DNA of 64,000 nt from assembly GCF_000374645.1 (NCBI RefSeq), contig NZ_KB894815.1:1-64000 (forward strand). Reading direction: 5' to 3'. The notes under the pieces were generated by a model, which saw only the letters and a list, made by a program, of their open reading frames with translations, did no database searches and was not told where the DNA came from. Position numbers and translations under genes: made by a program. Positions 27,163 to 35,938 of the stretch are shown here, one piece after another. Source of the DNA: Arhodomonas aquaeolei DSM 8974 (GTDB lineage Bacteria; Pseudomonadota; Gammaproteobacteria; Nitrococcales; Nitrococcaceae). Position 1 is the first letter of the stretch. Each line of letters begins with the position of its first letter.

Positions 27163-28032
27163 TCAGTCTTCCCGGGGGCAGTGCTCGGCGACGATACCGG
27201 CGAGGAACGCCATGACCGCGGCCACGGGCGGTGCGCGGAACAGGTCCGGGTAGGTGACGAGCCAGATGGGGGCCGACGGGTGCGGCTGCTGCTGGGGCAG
27301 CCGTACCAGGCGGTCGTCCGCGTCGCCGATGAAGCGGGGCAGCGATACCGCGCCGAGGCCGGCCGCTGCTGCCTCCTGCTGCGCGAGCAGATCGCTGGAG
27401 CGGAAGACGACCGGCCGGTTGCCGACGACCGAACGCAGCCACTGCTGCTGGGTGACGTGCTCGTAGGTGTCGTCGTAGCCGATGAAGGACCACTCTGCGC
27501 CGGGGCGTGCGGCGTAGCCCGGGGGGCCGTAGAGTCCGAATGCCATGCTGCCGGCCCGCCGGGCGAGCAGTTCGCCCTCTGTGGGCTCGACGAGCCGGAT
27601 CGCCAATTCGGCCTCGCCCCGGTCCAGCTGTGCGATCTCCGGGGTGACGGCCAGCGTCAGCGTGATCTCCGGATGGTCGCGGTGAAACGCCGGCAGGGAT
27701 GGTGCCACCAGCCGGGTCGCGACCGCCGGCGAGGCGCTGACGCGGACCTCCGTAGTCGCCGCGCCGGCGCGGGCGTCGAGGTAGTGTCCGAGCTGGACCA
27801 TGCCGCGTTCGGCGAGTGCGGCCCGGTCGAGCAGGGCCTCGCCCTCCCGTGTCAGACGCACGCTGCGCGGCAGGCGGTGGACAAGCTTGACGTCCAGTGC
27901 CGCCTCCAGCGCCGCTATGCGGCGGCTGACCGTCGCGTGGTCAACGCCCAGCGCCCTGGCAGCGCCCGAGAGCGAGCCGCCGTGTGCGAGGGCCAGGAAG
28001 TGCTGGAGATCCTGCCAGTCGAATTTGCGCAT
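27163..28032 (-). CDS. LysR-family transcriptional regulator
   Basis: A 289-residue regulator starting MRKFDWQDLQHFLALAHGGS, HTH with AARALGVDHATVSRRIAALE, then an effector-binding domain. The two N-terminal aromatic residues and early VDHATVSRRI are typical of the subgroup controlling exporters. Divergent from the EamA transporter gene with about 100 bases between, so that gene is its probable target. Confidence 0.9.
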   Translation of the reverse strand: MRKFDWQDLQHFLALAHGGSLSGAARALGVDHATVSRRIAALEAALDVKLVHRLPRSVRLTREGEALLDRAALAERGMVQLGHYLDARAGAATTEVRVSASPAVATRLVAPSLPAFHRDHPEITLTLAVTPEIAQLDRGEAELAIRLVEPTEGELLARRAGSMAFGLYGPPGYAARPGAEWSFIGYDDTYEHVTQQQWLRSVVGNRPVVFRSSDLLAQQEAAAAGLGAVSLPRFIGDADDRLVRLPQQQPHPSAPIWLVTYPDLFRAPPVAAVMAFLAGIVAEHCPRED

Positions 28033-28050
28033 ATCTGCACAATAATATGC
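28029..28050. promoter_or_regulatory. Candidate LysR operator in divergent promoter
   Basis: GCATAT (28029-28034) and ATATGC (28045-28050) form an inverted repeat with a 10-base gap in an AT-rich patch overlapping the regulator's start codon. This is in keeping with T-N11-A type LysR sites and with autoregulation. It is a prediction from symmetry alone. Confidence 0.45.
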
Positions 28051-28132
28051 AAATTTGGTGAATTTTTGCGCGTTACCCCCCCGTGCTTCAATCCCGTGAC
28101 CCTTATGGCAAGTGATCGGGAGGCCGTTACCC

Positions 28133-29029
28133 ATGGCCGAGACAAGCGGGGCCGTCCCGGCCCATCCCCGGCGGCTGATGGCGCTGGCACCCTGCGTGTT
28201 CGTCCTGCTCTGGTCTGCGGGTTTCCCCGTGGCCAAGGTCGCGCTGCACGCGTCGTCGCCGTTCGTGCTGCTGGAGCTGCGTTACCTCTGCGCCGCTGGG
28301 GCGATGGCGGTGCTGTTCGCAATCCTGCGCCCGGCGCTGCCCCGGGGGGCACAGCAGTGGCGCGACGTGGCGGTCGTGGGTGTGCTGGTGCAGGTGGTGT
28401 ACTTCGGGCTGACCTACCTGTCGCTGTATAGCGGGGCCTCCGCCACCGTGGTCGCCCTGATCGTCTCGCTCCAGCCGATACTGGTGGCGGTGTTCGCCCC
28501 GGTGGTGGTCGGCGAGCGTGTGCGTGCCGGACAGTGGTGCGGGCTGGTACTGGGCCTCGCCGGCGCGATGACGGTGATTCTCGCCGGTGGCGGCCGCACG
28601 AGCCTGACCCCTGCCGGTGTCGCACTGGCCGTGGGGGCGCTGGCGGGGATCGTCGCCGCCATGCTCTACGAGAGACGCTTCGGCGTGGGGCATCACCCCG
28701 TCAGCGTGAACCTGATCCAGTACGCCCTCGGTGCGGCGCTGTGTCTCCCCCTGGTCTTCCTCGGGGAAGGCCACCTGGAATGGACGGTGCCGTTCGCCGC
28801 CGCGCTCGGGTATCTCGTGATCGGGAACTCCCTCGTCGCGGTCACCCTGTTGCTCGCCATGACCCGGGCGGGACAGGTCGCCCGGGTGGCGTCACTGTTC
28901 TTCTTCGTGCCGCCGATGGCTGCCGTGATCGCCCGGGTCGTGCTGGGCGAGGCCGTGACGCCCGCCGGATGGCTGGGCATCGCCGTCGCCAGCGCAGGCG
29001 TGTCACTGGCGACCCGGCGGCGTGCCTGA
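28133..29029 (+). CDS. EamA/DMT-superfamily transporter
   Basis: A 298-residue inner-membrane protein with ten predicted helices in two EamA repeats (FVLLWSAGFPVAKVALHASS at the start; the second begins near 155 with GALAGIVAAMLYERRF). Such proteins export amino acids or other metabolites. ATG 28133 has CGGGAGG upstream; the GTG at 28112 is less likely. Divergent from the LysR regulator. Confidence 0.9.
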   Translation: MAETSGAVPAHPRRLMALAPCVFVLLWSAGFPVAKVALHASSPFVLLELRYLCAAGAMAVLFAILRPALPRGAQQWRDVAVVGVLVQVVYFGLTYLSLYSGASATVVALIVSLQPILVAVFAPVVVGERVRAGQWCGLVLGLAGAMTVILAGGGRTSLTPAGVALAVGALAGIVAAMLYERRFGVGHHPVSVNLIQYALGAALCLPLVFLGEGHLEWTVPFAAALGYLVIGNSLVAVTLLLAMTRAGQVARVASLFFFVPPMAAVIARVVLGEAVTPAGWLGIAVASAGVSLATRRRA

Positions 29030-29066
29030 GACGCCGTCCGGGTCCCGGTGACCGGTTTCGCGGACG

Positions 29067-30095
29067 CTAGCGGCTGGCGTTCTGGCGCTCGACCATCCAC
29101 TCCGGGTAGATGGGGTCCGGCCGGGTGACCTCGTCCAGCCGCCGGATCTGCTCGTCGCTGAGGGTGAGCTCGGCGGCCTCGAGGTTGTCCTCGAGCTGCT
29201 CCATGCGCTTGGCGCCGACGATCACGCTGCTTACCCCGGGCTGTGCCAGCAGCCAGGCGAGGGCGACGCGGGGGATGGTGCTGCCGGTCTCGCCGGCGAC
29301 GGCCTCCAGCGTGTCGATCGCATCCCAGACGCGTTCGCGGTCGATGGGCGGGAAGTCGAAGCCGCTGCGCCGCGCGTCCTCCGGGGCGGTGTTGTCCCGG
29401 CGGAACTTGCCGCTGAGCATGCCCCCGGCCAGGGGCGACCACGGCAGCACCCCGAGGCCCTGCTCCCGGCACAGCGGCAGCAGCTCGTGCTCCAGCTCGC
29501 GCCCGACCAGGGCGTAGTACGCCTGCAGGGAGACGAAGCGCTCCATGCCGTGGGCCTCCGCCAGGGTCAGCGCCCGGGCCAGGTGGCGGGCCGGCCAGTT
29601 GGAGCAGCCGGTGTAGAGCACCTTGCCCTGGCGGACCAGGTCGTCGAGGGCGCGCAGGACCTCCTCGACATCGGTGCGTACGTCCCAGCCGTGGACCTGG
29701 TAGAGGTCGATATGGTCGGTGCCAAGGCGCCGCAGGCTCGCCTCGCAGGCGGCCATGATGTGCTTGCGCGAGAGTCCGACGTTGTTCGGGTCGCCCCGGC
29801 CTTCGGCCGCGGCGGGGCTCATCGGGCCGCGGACCTTGGTGGCGATCACGGCCTGGTCGCGGTCGATGCCGACGTTGCGCAGCGACCGCCCGAGGATCTC
29901 CTCGGACTCGCCGAAGGAGTAGACGTCGGCGGTGTCGAACAGGTTGATGCCGGCCTCCCAGGCCCGGGCGACCATGCGGTCGGCGCCGTCCTGGCCGACC
30001 TCGGCGATGTTGATGAAGTTGGAGCCGAAGGTCATCGTCCCCAGGCTGAGCGGCGAGACCTTGAGGCCGGTGCGGCCGAGCTGGCGGTATTCCAT
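29067..30095 (-). CDS. Aldo/keto reductase
   Basis: A 342-residue NADPH-dependent oxidoreductase. MEYRQLGRTGLKVSPLSLGT, catalytic NLFDTADVYSFGESEE (Asp and Tyr), ATKVRGPMSP (Lys), DLYQVHGWD (His), and the nucleotide-binding tail LAQPGVSSVIVGAKRMEQLEDN. Resembles the YajO/IolS group. Single gene; physiological substrate unknown. Confidence 0.92.
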   Translation of the reverse strand: MEYRQLGRTGLKVSPLSLGTMTFGSNFINIAEVGQDGADRMVARAWEAGINLFDTADVYSFGESEEILGRSLRNVGIDRDQAVIATKVRGPMSPAAAEGRGDPNNVGLSRKHIMAACEASLRRLGTDHIDLYQVHGWDVRTDVEEVLRALDDLVRQGKVLYTGCSNWPARHLARALTLAEAHGMERFVSLQAYYALVGRELEHELLPLCREQGLGVLPWSPLAGGMLSGKFRRDNTAPEDARRSGFDFPPIDRERVWDAIDTLEAVAGETGSTIPRVALAWLLAQPGVSSVIVGAKRMEQLEDNLEAAELTLSDEQIRRLDEVTRPDPIYPEWMVERQNASR

Positions 30096-30228
30096 GCTGC
30101 CTCCGTTGGCGTGGGGCCCGGGCCCGTGGCGGTGGCACGGGCCGAGAGGGATTCACCGGAAAGGGATGGATGCCACCCGGCCGTGATTCAAGCGTGTCCG
30201 TGTCACGCCGGGTCGAGGTGGCCGCGCC

Positions 30229-30666
30229 TCACACGCCGATGTCCTCGTTCCAGAGCTCGGGGCGCTCGCGGATGAACGCGCTCATGAGCTCGATGCACGC
30301 CGTCTCCTGCAGGACCTCCACGGTGACACCCCGTGAGCGCAGCAGTGCCTCTTCGCCGGTGAAGGTCCGGTTCTCACCGATGATCACCCGGGGGATGCCG
30401 TAGAGCAGGATGGCGCCGGTGCACATGGGGCACGGCGACAGCGTGGTGTAGAGGGTGCTGGCGCGGTAGGCCGATGCGGGCAGGCGGCCGGCGTTCTCCA
30501 GTGCGTCCATCTCGGCGTGGCGGATCGCGCTGCCGTCCTGGACCCGGCGGTTGTGGCCGCGGCCGATGATGCGGCCGTCGCGCACGAGCACGGAGCCGAT
30601 GGGGATGCCGCCCTCGCGGTAGCCCTGACGGGCCTCGTCCAGTGCGGCCTGCATGAATGCGTCCAT
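30229..30666 (-). CDS. Cytosine-deaminase-like nucleoside deaminase
   Basis: A 145-residue CDA-fold zinc deaminase with HAEMDALENAG (zinc His and catalytic Glu) and PCPMCTGAILLYGIPRVIIG (zinc cysteines). IGSVLVRDGRIIGRGHNRRV at about 23-42 and the overall order resemble the yeast cytosine deaminase more than tRNA adenosine deaminases. AGGAGA six bases before ATG 30666 fixes the start. Confidence 0.83.
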   Translation of the reverse strand: MDAFMQAALDEARQGYREGGIPIGSVLVRDGRIIGRGHNRRVQDGSAIRHAEMDALENAGRLPASAYRASTLYTTLSPCPMCTGAILLYGIPRVIIGENRTFTGEEALLRSRGVTVEVLQETACIELMSAFIRERPELWNEDIGV

Positions 30667-30706
30667 GGTCTGTCTCCTGGTCGGCCGCCCCGGCGGCGGG
30701 CCGGTC

Positions 30707-31189
30707 TCACTCGGCGAACAGCCGGTCGTCCCACCATACCGGGGTCGGCAGGCCGTGGCCGATGCGTTCGAACTCCTCGTGGTCCGGGTTGATGACCACG
30801 TTGTGCTCCACCCGGGCGACGAACGAGGGCACCAGCAGGACCGCGGAGCGGCGCTCGGCGGCCCAGCGCGCACCGAACCCGGCGGACACGGAGGGCTCGG
30901 GGGTGTCCCAGCCAGGCAGCGCGTCCTTGGTGACCATCTCGTAGCTCAACCCGTGGGGCAGGGTGATCTCGATGAAGTGCTGGTTCGGGGGCATTAGCCC
31001 GCCGGCATGCACGAGCTTCTCCAGCATGGCGGTGGAGTAGTGCTCGCAGGCGTAGATCACGGGGGTGGTGGCGGTGTTCCAGCGCCCGGGGTAGCGCCGC
31101 GAGCCGGTGGCGTCGTAGATCGGGTAGTCGCCGTCCGGATCGCCGATGCGGTAGGCGCTCAGCGTCCGGTCTAGGCGCTGGACGCTCAC
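30707..31189 (-). CDS. RES-domain toxin
   Basis: A 160-residue RES domain protein. Key positions: YRIGDPDGDYPIYDATGSRRYPGRWN (the arginine, tyrosine and YPGRWN of the family), IYACEHYSTAMLEKLVHAG (with the active Glu). RES toxins degrade NAD+ (family knowledge). Its ATG overlaps the stop of the antitoxin gene (ATGA), the standard antitoxin-first order. Confidence 0.92.
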   Translation of the reverse strand: MSVQRLDRTLSAYRIGDPDGDYPIYDATGSRRYPGRWNTATTPVIYACEHYSTAMLEKLVHAGGLMPPNQHFIEITLPHGLSYEMVTKDALPGWDTPEPSVSAGFGARWAAERRSAVLLVPSFVARVEHNVVINPDHEEFERIGHGLPTPVWWDDRLFAE

Positions 31190-31623
31190 GCCGCGGAGCC
31201 GTACTTGAGCCGCCCGAGGATGTGCTCAACCGCCTCGGCGCCGACGCTGCTCTCCACGGCCAGTGCCAGCGGCGTCCGGCCCTCCAGCAGCGGGTGGGGC
31301 TGGTGGAGGAAGCGCCGGGCGTGGTCCTCGTCGCGGTAGACGTCCAGCGCCATGCGCCATACGCCCGCCGTGCGTGCGAGCTTTTCGCTCTCGTAGGCGC
31401 TCAGTGGACGTTTTTCCCGCCGGCGCCGCTTGAGGGTGGCGCGGGAGACGATCATCTCCGGGAACGCCTTGTCCCCAGGGGCGATCTCCTGCGCGAGACG
31501 GTCCAGCGCCGATACCGACAGCCCGTGAACGAGCTCCTCGGACAGGCTCAGGTGGGACAGGCCGGCGGGATCGGGCAGGCCGAGCAGTTCGCCCAGCTGC
31601 TGGACCTCGGTGTGGGCGGACAT
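31186..31623 (-). CDS. ParS/Xre-MbcA-type antitoxin
   Basis: A 145-residue antitoxin. An Xre-like HTH region (about 30-90, GLSVSALDRLAQEIAPGDKAF, then VSRATLKRRRREKRPLSAYES) is followed by the toxin-binding domain ending with WLxxP-like FLHQPHPLLEGRTPLALAVE. It neutralises the RES toxin and should repress its own promoter. GAGGT lies five bases before ATG 31623. Confidence 0.9.
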   Translation of the reverse strand: MSAHTEVQQLGELLGLPDPAGLSHLSLSEELVHGLSVSALDRLAQEIAPGDKAFPEMIVSRATLKRRRREKRPLSAYESEKLARTAGVWRMALDVYRDEDHARRFLHQPHPLLEGRTPLALAVESSVGAEAVEHILGRLKYGSAA

Positions 31624-31649
31624 GGCGTACCTCCGTTCATGTGATCCCG

Positions 31650-31679
31650 AATATAGGCTCACTTGGTACCTTTTCCAAG
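31650..31679 (-). promoter_or_regulatory. Promoter and inverted repeat of the parS-res operon
   Basis: On the minus strand TTGGAA (31673-31678) and TATATT (31650-31655) are 17 bases apart, a good sigma-70 pair, 27 bases before the antitoxin start. CTTGG and CCAAG (31662-31666, 31675-31679) form an inverted repeat over the -35 box, a plausible operator for ParS autoregulation. Confidence 0.6.
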
Positions 31680-31687
31680 GGGCGGGG

Positions 31688-32107
31688 TCACGACGACAGG
31701 GCATCGTCCCTGGTGAGCACCCAGCAGCGGGGCTGGCGGGTCAGCCCGATATGCTCGTAGTAGCTGTCGGCGCCGGGGGCCGCGATCAGGAACACCCGGC
31801 AGCGCGGACCAAGCCCGTCGCGGGTAAGCGCCAGGAGCCGGCGGCCGATGCCACGACCCTGCCAGGCACGGTCGACCGCGAGGTCCGAGAGGTAGCAGGC
31901 GTAATGGAAGTCGGTCACCGAGCGGGCGACGCCCACGAGTCGTCCGCCGGCCCAGGCGGAGACGGTGAGGTCGGCGTTGTCGAGCATGCCGGCAATGCAG
32001 TCCGGGTCGTCCACCGGCCGTCGTTCGCCCAGGGAGGAGGCGTTGAGCAGCGCGGTGAACTGGGCAGTGGTGACCGGGGTGTCGGTGCGGTATTCCACGT
32101 CGGGCAT
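31688..32107 (-). CDS. GNAT-family N-acetyltransferase
   Basis: A 139-residue acetyltransferase. Conserved core LSDLAVDRAWQGRGIGRRLL (acetyl-CoA pyrophosphate loop) around 75-94 and a late YYEHIGL. Substrate unknown. It lies just upstream of the toxin-antitoxin operon on the same strand and could be cotranscribed, though the operon has its own promoter. Confidence 0.87.
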   Translation of the reverse strand: MPDVEYRTDTPVTTAQFTALLNASSLGERRPVDDPDCIAGMLDNADLTVSAWAGGRLVGVARSVTDFHYACYLSDLAVDRAWQGRGIGRRLLALTRDGLGPRCRVFLIAAPGADSYYEHIGLTRQPRCWVLTRDDALSS

Positions 32108-32220
32108 CCGGGGTTCCTGCTGGTGTCCGCCGGCGGTGTGCCGGTCCGCCCCGAGTTTATGGCCGGTGATCCCCGGGCCGCCAGCAGGGCGGCGATGCCT
32201 CGGCACCGCCGCCCTCGCTC

Positions 32221-33270
32221 CTACTTGATGGCGATGGGGTTCACCGGTGCACCGGTGCCGCCCTCGACCTGCAGCGGTGCCGCGGCGAACATGAAGGTGT
32301 ACTGCCCGTCCTCGGCGCTGTCGTCGGCGAGTCCTTCCAGCCAGTAGATCTCGGAGAGGACGACGCCGAGGTCGCGGATCAGCGCCCCGTGGAGCGGGAT
32401 CACGACGGTGTCGCCGTCGATCTCCTGCACCACCTTCTCCACGCCCAGGTTGTCCGCGGCGATCATCGGGGTCTCCATGTCGGCGAACCACTGCACCATC
32501 TCGTGGCTATAGCACAGGCCCGGCTCCGACATGGCGTCCCACTCGCTGTTGGTCTTCTCGTCGAAATAGCGGGCCATGGAGCCGGTGCGCACGATGACGA
32601 TGTCCCGCTTGCCGATGGTGGTGCCCTGGGCCTCGGCCGTGGCCTTCAGGTCCGCCAGGGTGATGCACTCGCCGTTGTCCAGGCGGGTGTCGTCGCCGCC
32701 CATGTGGCGGCCGACGTCGAGCAGCACCGCCCGGCCCACCACGCCGCGTTTGCCGATAGCGGCGACGTCCGCGTGGCTGTGGCCGTCCACGGTGGTCTCG
32801 GCGGAGACACCGCCGTAGATCCGCTCGCCGTACCAGGCGTGGCCCAGGGCATCGACGTGGGTGGTGCCCTGCAGATACATGAAGGCGACGTCGTCGGAGA
32901 ACTTCACGCCGCCGGGCAGCGGGTCCTTCTTGCCCGCGGCGAAGGTGCTCTCGTCCTGGGACATGTAATGCATCATCGGGATGCGCCCGGGGAAGACCGG
33001 GCCGAAGTTGTGGCTCATCGGGATCTGCAGCGAGAAGATCTCGCCGCCGGAGACGGCGGCCGCGCCGTTCTTCACCTGCTCGGCGCCGAGGTAGTTGAGC
33101 GCACCGACCTGGTCGTCGTCGCCCCACTGGCCCCAGGATTTCGGGGCGTCCGCCTGCAGGCGCTCCATCGGGGTCTCGGCGAACGCGGGGGCCGTGGCCG
33201 CCAGGCCAAGCACTGCGGCGGCCGCGAGCGCCAGGGGACGCGCGGCGATGGTAATGCCGTGACTGGACAT
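32221..33270 (-). CDS. Exported cyclase-family hydrolase (kynurenine-formamidase-like)
   Basis: A 349-residue protein with a signal peptide (LALAAAAVLGLAATAPAFA, about residues 13-31). The cyclase/kynurenine formamidase metal site LQGTTHVDALGHAW (His-x-Asp-x3-His) is present, with later Glu/His residues. The family hydrolyses amides or lactone-like rings (N-formylkynurenine, isatin, others). Being secreted, it may cut an external substrate whose product is taken up by the Liv-type importer encoded beyond the divergent LysR gene. Start at 33270 gives a proper signal peptide. Confidence 0.85.
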   Translation of the reverse strand: MSSHGITIAARPLALAAAAVLGLAATAPAFAETPMERLQADAPKSWGQWGDDDQVGALNYLGAEQVKNGAAAVSGGEIFSLQIPMSHNFGPVFPGRIPMMHYMSQDESTFAAGKKDPLPGGVKFSDDVAFMYLQGTTHVDALGHAWYGERIYGGVSAETTVDGHSHADVAAIGKRGVVGRAVLLDVGRHMGGDDTRLDNGECITLADLKATAEAQGTTIGKRDIVIVRTGSMARYFDEKTNSEWDAMSEPGLCYSHEMVQWFADMETPMIAADNLGVEKVVQEIDGDTVVIPLHGALIRDLGVVLSEIYWLEGLADDSAEDGQYTFMFAAAPLQVEGGTGAPVNPIAIK

Positions 33271-33487
33271 GGTTTCTCTCCTGTAGAGTCGATAGTTGTT
33301 GTACTGCCCGCCGTTACGGCGGACGGGGTGCCGGTTCCGTCGGGGTATCCGCGGCACCTGTGCTGGAGCATAATTCAGGATTTCTATTGTGCTCGCTGAT
33401 ATTGATACAAAATTCCTATAGGCGGGATAGGTTATCGGCGTCGCCCGGGCGAGGGGCCGGGCAACACCGCTGTGAGGAGAGCATCCG
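33271..33487. promoter_or_regulatory. Divergent promoter region, cyclase / LysR
   Basis: 217 bases including an AT-rich block (about 33366-33425) in GC-rich DNA. AGGATTT near 33379 and AAATTCCT near 33410 form an imperfect inverted pair of the size expected for a LysR site. Likely controls both the cyclase gene and the regulator. Confidence 0.45.
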
Positions 33488-34435
33488 ATGGACCTGAGGC
33501 AGCTGCGCTATTTCGTGGCGATCGTGGAGAGCGGCTCCATCAAGCGGGCCGCGATGTCGCTGTATGTCGCCCAGCCGTCGCTCAGCCAGCACGTGCGCAA
33601 CCTGGAGGAGGAGCTGGGCGTGACCCTGCTCACCCGCTCCGCCCGCGGGGTCTCGCCGACGGAGGCGGGCGTGGAGCTGCTCGGCTACGCGCGCAGCATC
33701 CTCTCCCAGCTGGAGCAGGCGCGGGAGGCGCTGCGTGCGGGCAGCGTCGACCCCCACGGGAGCGTGCGCCTGGGGCTGCCCAACTCGGTGAGCCTGGTGC
33801 TCGGCGTGCCGCTGGTGGAGATGGCCCATCACGAGCTGCCCAATGTCTCCCTGCGGGTGGTCGAGAGCATGAGCGGCTATATCCTGGACTGGCTGCGCGC
33901 CGGCCAGCTCGACCTCGCCATGCTCTACGGCGTGCAGCGCTCCCCGGGTATTTCCGCCCGGCAGCTGCTCACCGAGGACCTCTACCTGGTCAGCCTCCCC
34001 GGGGCCGGCCGCGACGATGAGACGGTGGACATGCAGGAGCTCGAGCGCTTCGAGCTGATCCTGCCCGCCCGTCCCCACGGCCTGCGCGAGCTGGTGGAGA
34101 AGGCCGCCCGGGACAACGGCGTGCGGCTGTGGATCCGCACCGAGATCGACGCCCTCACCCAGATCAAGGCGCTGGTGCGCCGCGGGCTCGGACAGGCGGT
34201 GCTCTCGCACTCCGCGGTCTACGAGGAGCTCTCCCGCGGTGAGCTGGTGGCGCGGCGCATCGTCAATCCTGCTATCGATCGCACGGTCTACGTCGCCGAG
34301 CCCTCGGACCGCCCGATCTCCCATGCCGCCCGCGCGGTGGCGGAGCTGCTCACCCACTGCGCCCGCGGGCTGGTGGAGGACGGGCGCTGGCGCGGTGAGC
34401 TCTGCGATACCCAGGGGTATGCGGCAAAACGATAG
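33488..34435 (+). CDS. LysR-family transcriptional regulator of the catabolic island
   Basis: A 315-residue regulator: MDLRQLRYFVAIVESGSIKR, HTH with AQPSLSQHVRNLEEELGVTL, effector domain about 90-300. The N-terminus resembles the nitrogen-assimilation / aromatic-catabolism CysB/Cbl-NAC group. Flanked by the cyclase (divergent) and the ABC importer (downstream, same strand), so both are probable targets. Confidence 0.92.
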   Translation: MDLRQLRYFVAIVESGSIKRAAMSLYVAQPSLSQHVRNLEEELGVTLLTRSARGVSPTEAGVELLGYARSILSQLEQAREALRAGSVDPHGSVRLGLPNSVSLVLGVPLVEMAHHELPNVSLRVVESMSGYILDWLRAGQLDLAMLYGVQRSPGISARQLLTEDLYLVSLPGAGRDDETVDMQELERFELILPARPHGLRELVEKAARDNGVRLWIRTEIDALTQIKALVRRGLGQAVLSHSAVYEELSRGELVARRIVNPAIDRTVYVAEPSDRPISHAARAVAELLTHCARGLVEDGRWRGELCDTQGYAAKR

Positions 34436-34544
34436 CCGGGATCAAAAATATATAATTGAGATATTCCTCTCCTCGGCCATGCTTGTCCGGAGTCGCCGCC
34501 CCACGGGGAGCGACCAGAACGAACAACCTCGCTGGAGGAGAGAG
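34436..34544 (+). promoter_or_regulatory. Promoter region of the importer operon
   Basis: An AT-rich tract (about 34443-34470, with AAAAATATATAATTGAGATA) precedes a GGAGG ribosome binding site at 34534-34538. ATTCCT recurs here and in the LysR upstream region, which suggests a shared regulator. No clear -35/-10 pair was assigned. Confidence 0.4.
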
Positions 34545-35867
34545 ATGATGGGTACGAGCAATCCGCTGCGCCCGCTGGGGCGCGCATTCCTCGCCGGCGT
34601 CTGCGCGCTCGGCATCGGCACGGCCGGCGCCGCCGACAAGCCAGAGCAGATCGACATCGGCATTTCCGCGTTCCTCTCGGGCCCGGCCTCCGTGTTCGGT
34701 GAGCCCGCCCGTGCCGCCGCCGAGATCATGGCCGAGCGGATCAACGCCAACGGCGGGATCCACGGCGTGCCGGTCAATCTGAGCTTCATCGACGAGGGGG
34801 CGGGCAGTGCGCATCTGCTCTCCGAGTACCGTCGGCTGGTGCAGAGTGAGGACTATGACGTCATGTTCGCCTCGATCTCCAGCGGCAACTGCCTGAAGGT
34901 GGCGCCGCTCGCCGAGGACCTCGAAGTGATCAACCTGATGTGGGACTGCGGCACCCAGCGGGTGTTCGAGGAGGGCGACTACAACTACGTCTTCCGCACG
35001 CAGGCGAACGCGACCCCCGAGATGCTGGCCTCGGTGCTGTATCTGCTGAAGACCCACCCCGACTTCGAGACCATCGCCGTCGTCAACCAGGACTACGCCT
35101 GGGGCCGCGACTCCTGGAATATTTTCCGCACCGCCCTGCAGACCCTGAAGCCGGACGTCGAGGTGGTTGCCGAGTTCTTCCCCAAGTTCGGGACCCCGGA
35201 CTTCTCCACCGAGATCACGCGGCTGCTGGCGATGCGCCCGGACGTGGTGCTCTCCACCTCCTGGGGTGGCGATCTCGACAACTTCGTGCGCCAGGCCAAG
35301 CAGCGCGGGCTCGACGAGCGCTCGACGCTGGTGCTGCCCCTCGCCGAGAGCTCGCTGGAGCGCCTGGGTGAGGACATGCCCACCGGGGCGATCGTCGGTG
35401 CCCGTGGCGATCACTACTATGCCCATCCCGGCTATGCCGACGACGAGAAGTTCAACGAGTTCGTGAGCAGCTTCCGCGAGAAGACCGGCAACGTGCCGAT
35501 CTACTCCGCCTTCCACATGGTCCAGGCGTTCGACGCGCTTCAGGCCGCCTACGACCGCGCCATCGAGGCCAACGGCGGCGAGTGGCCGGACACCGAGGCC
35601 CTGGCCGATGCCTTCGAGGGTCTGAGCTTCCGCGGTGCGACCAGCGAGATCACCATCCGCCCGGCGGATCACCAGGGCCTGGAGGACCAGATGCTCGGCA
35701 CCGCCAAGCAGGTCGAGGGCAAGGACATCGCCGAGCTCTGCGACATCACGGTCTTCCCTGCCGAGGCGATCACGACCCCGGCCGGCGAGGATTCCACCGA
35801 GTGGCTCAAGGGCCTGTCGGCGGACCTCCTGGACACCGACGTCACCACCTATCCGGGCTGCCACTAA
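34545..35867 (+). CDS. Periplasmic substrate-binding protein, Leu/Ile/Val-type ABC importer
   Basis: A 440-residue binding protein with a signal peptide (about 1-29, CALGIGTAGAA). Family marks: IDIGISAFLSGPASVFGEPARAA, INANGGIHGVPVNL, and HPGYADDEKFNEFVSSFREK. It differs from true amino-acid binders and groups in style with those for aromatic or carboxylic compounds (inference). GGAGG lies six bases before ATG 34545; ATG 34548 directly follows. First gene of a five-gene transport operon. Confidence 0.9.
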   Translation: MMGTSNPLRPLGRAFLAGVCALGIGTAGAADKPEQIDIGISAFLSGPASVFGEPARAAAEIMAERINANGGIHGVPVNLSFIDEGAGSAHLLSEYRRLVQSEDYDVMFASISSGNCLKVAPLAEDLEVINLMWDCGTQRVFEEGDYNYVFRTQANATPEMLASVLYLLKTHPDFETIAVVNQDYAWGRDSWNIFRTALQTLKPDVEVVAEFFPKFGTPDFSTEITRLLAMRPDVVLSTSWGGDLDNFVRQAKQRGLDERSTLVLPLAESSLERLGEDMPTGAIVGARGDHYYAHPGYADDEKFNEFVSSFREKTGNVPIYSAFHMVQAFDALQAAYDRAIEANGGEWPDTEALADAFEGLSFRGATSEITIRPADHQGLEDQMLGTAKQVEGKDIAELCDITVFPAEAITTPAGEDSTEWLKGLSADLLDTDVTTYPGCH

Positions 35868-35938
35868 GCCCGGCGGATCGACGACGGCCTGATCGCGGGG
35901 CGCTCCGGCGCCCCGCGGCCTGAAGCGGGAGGGGAACC

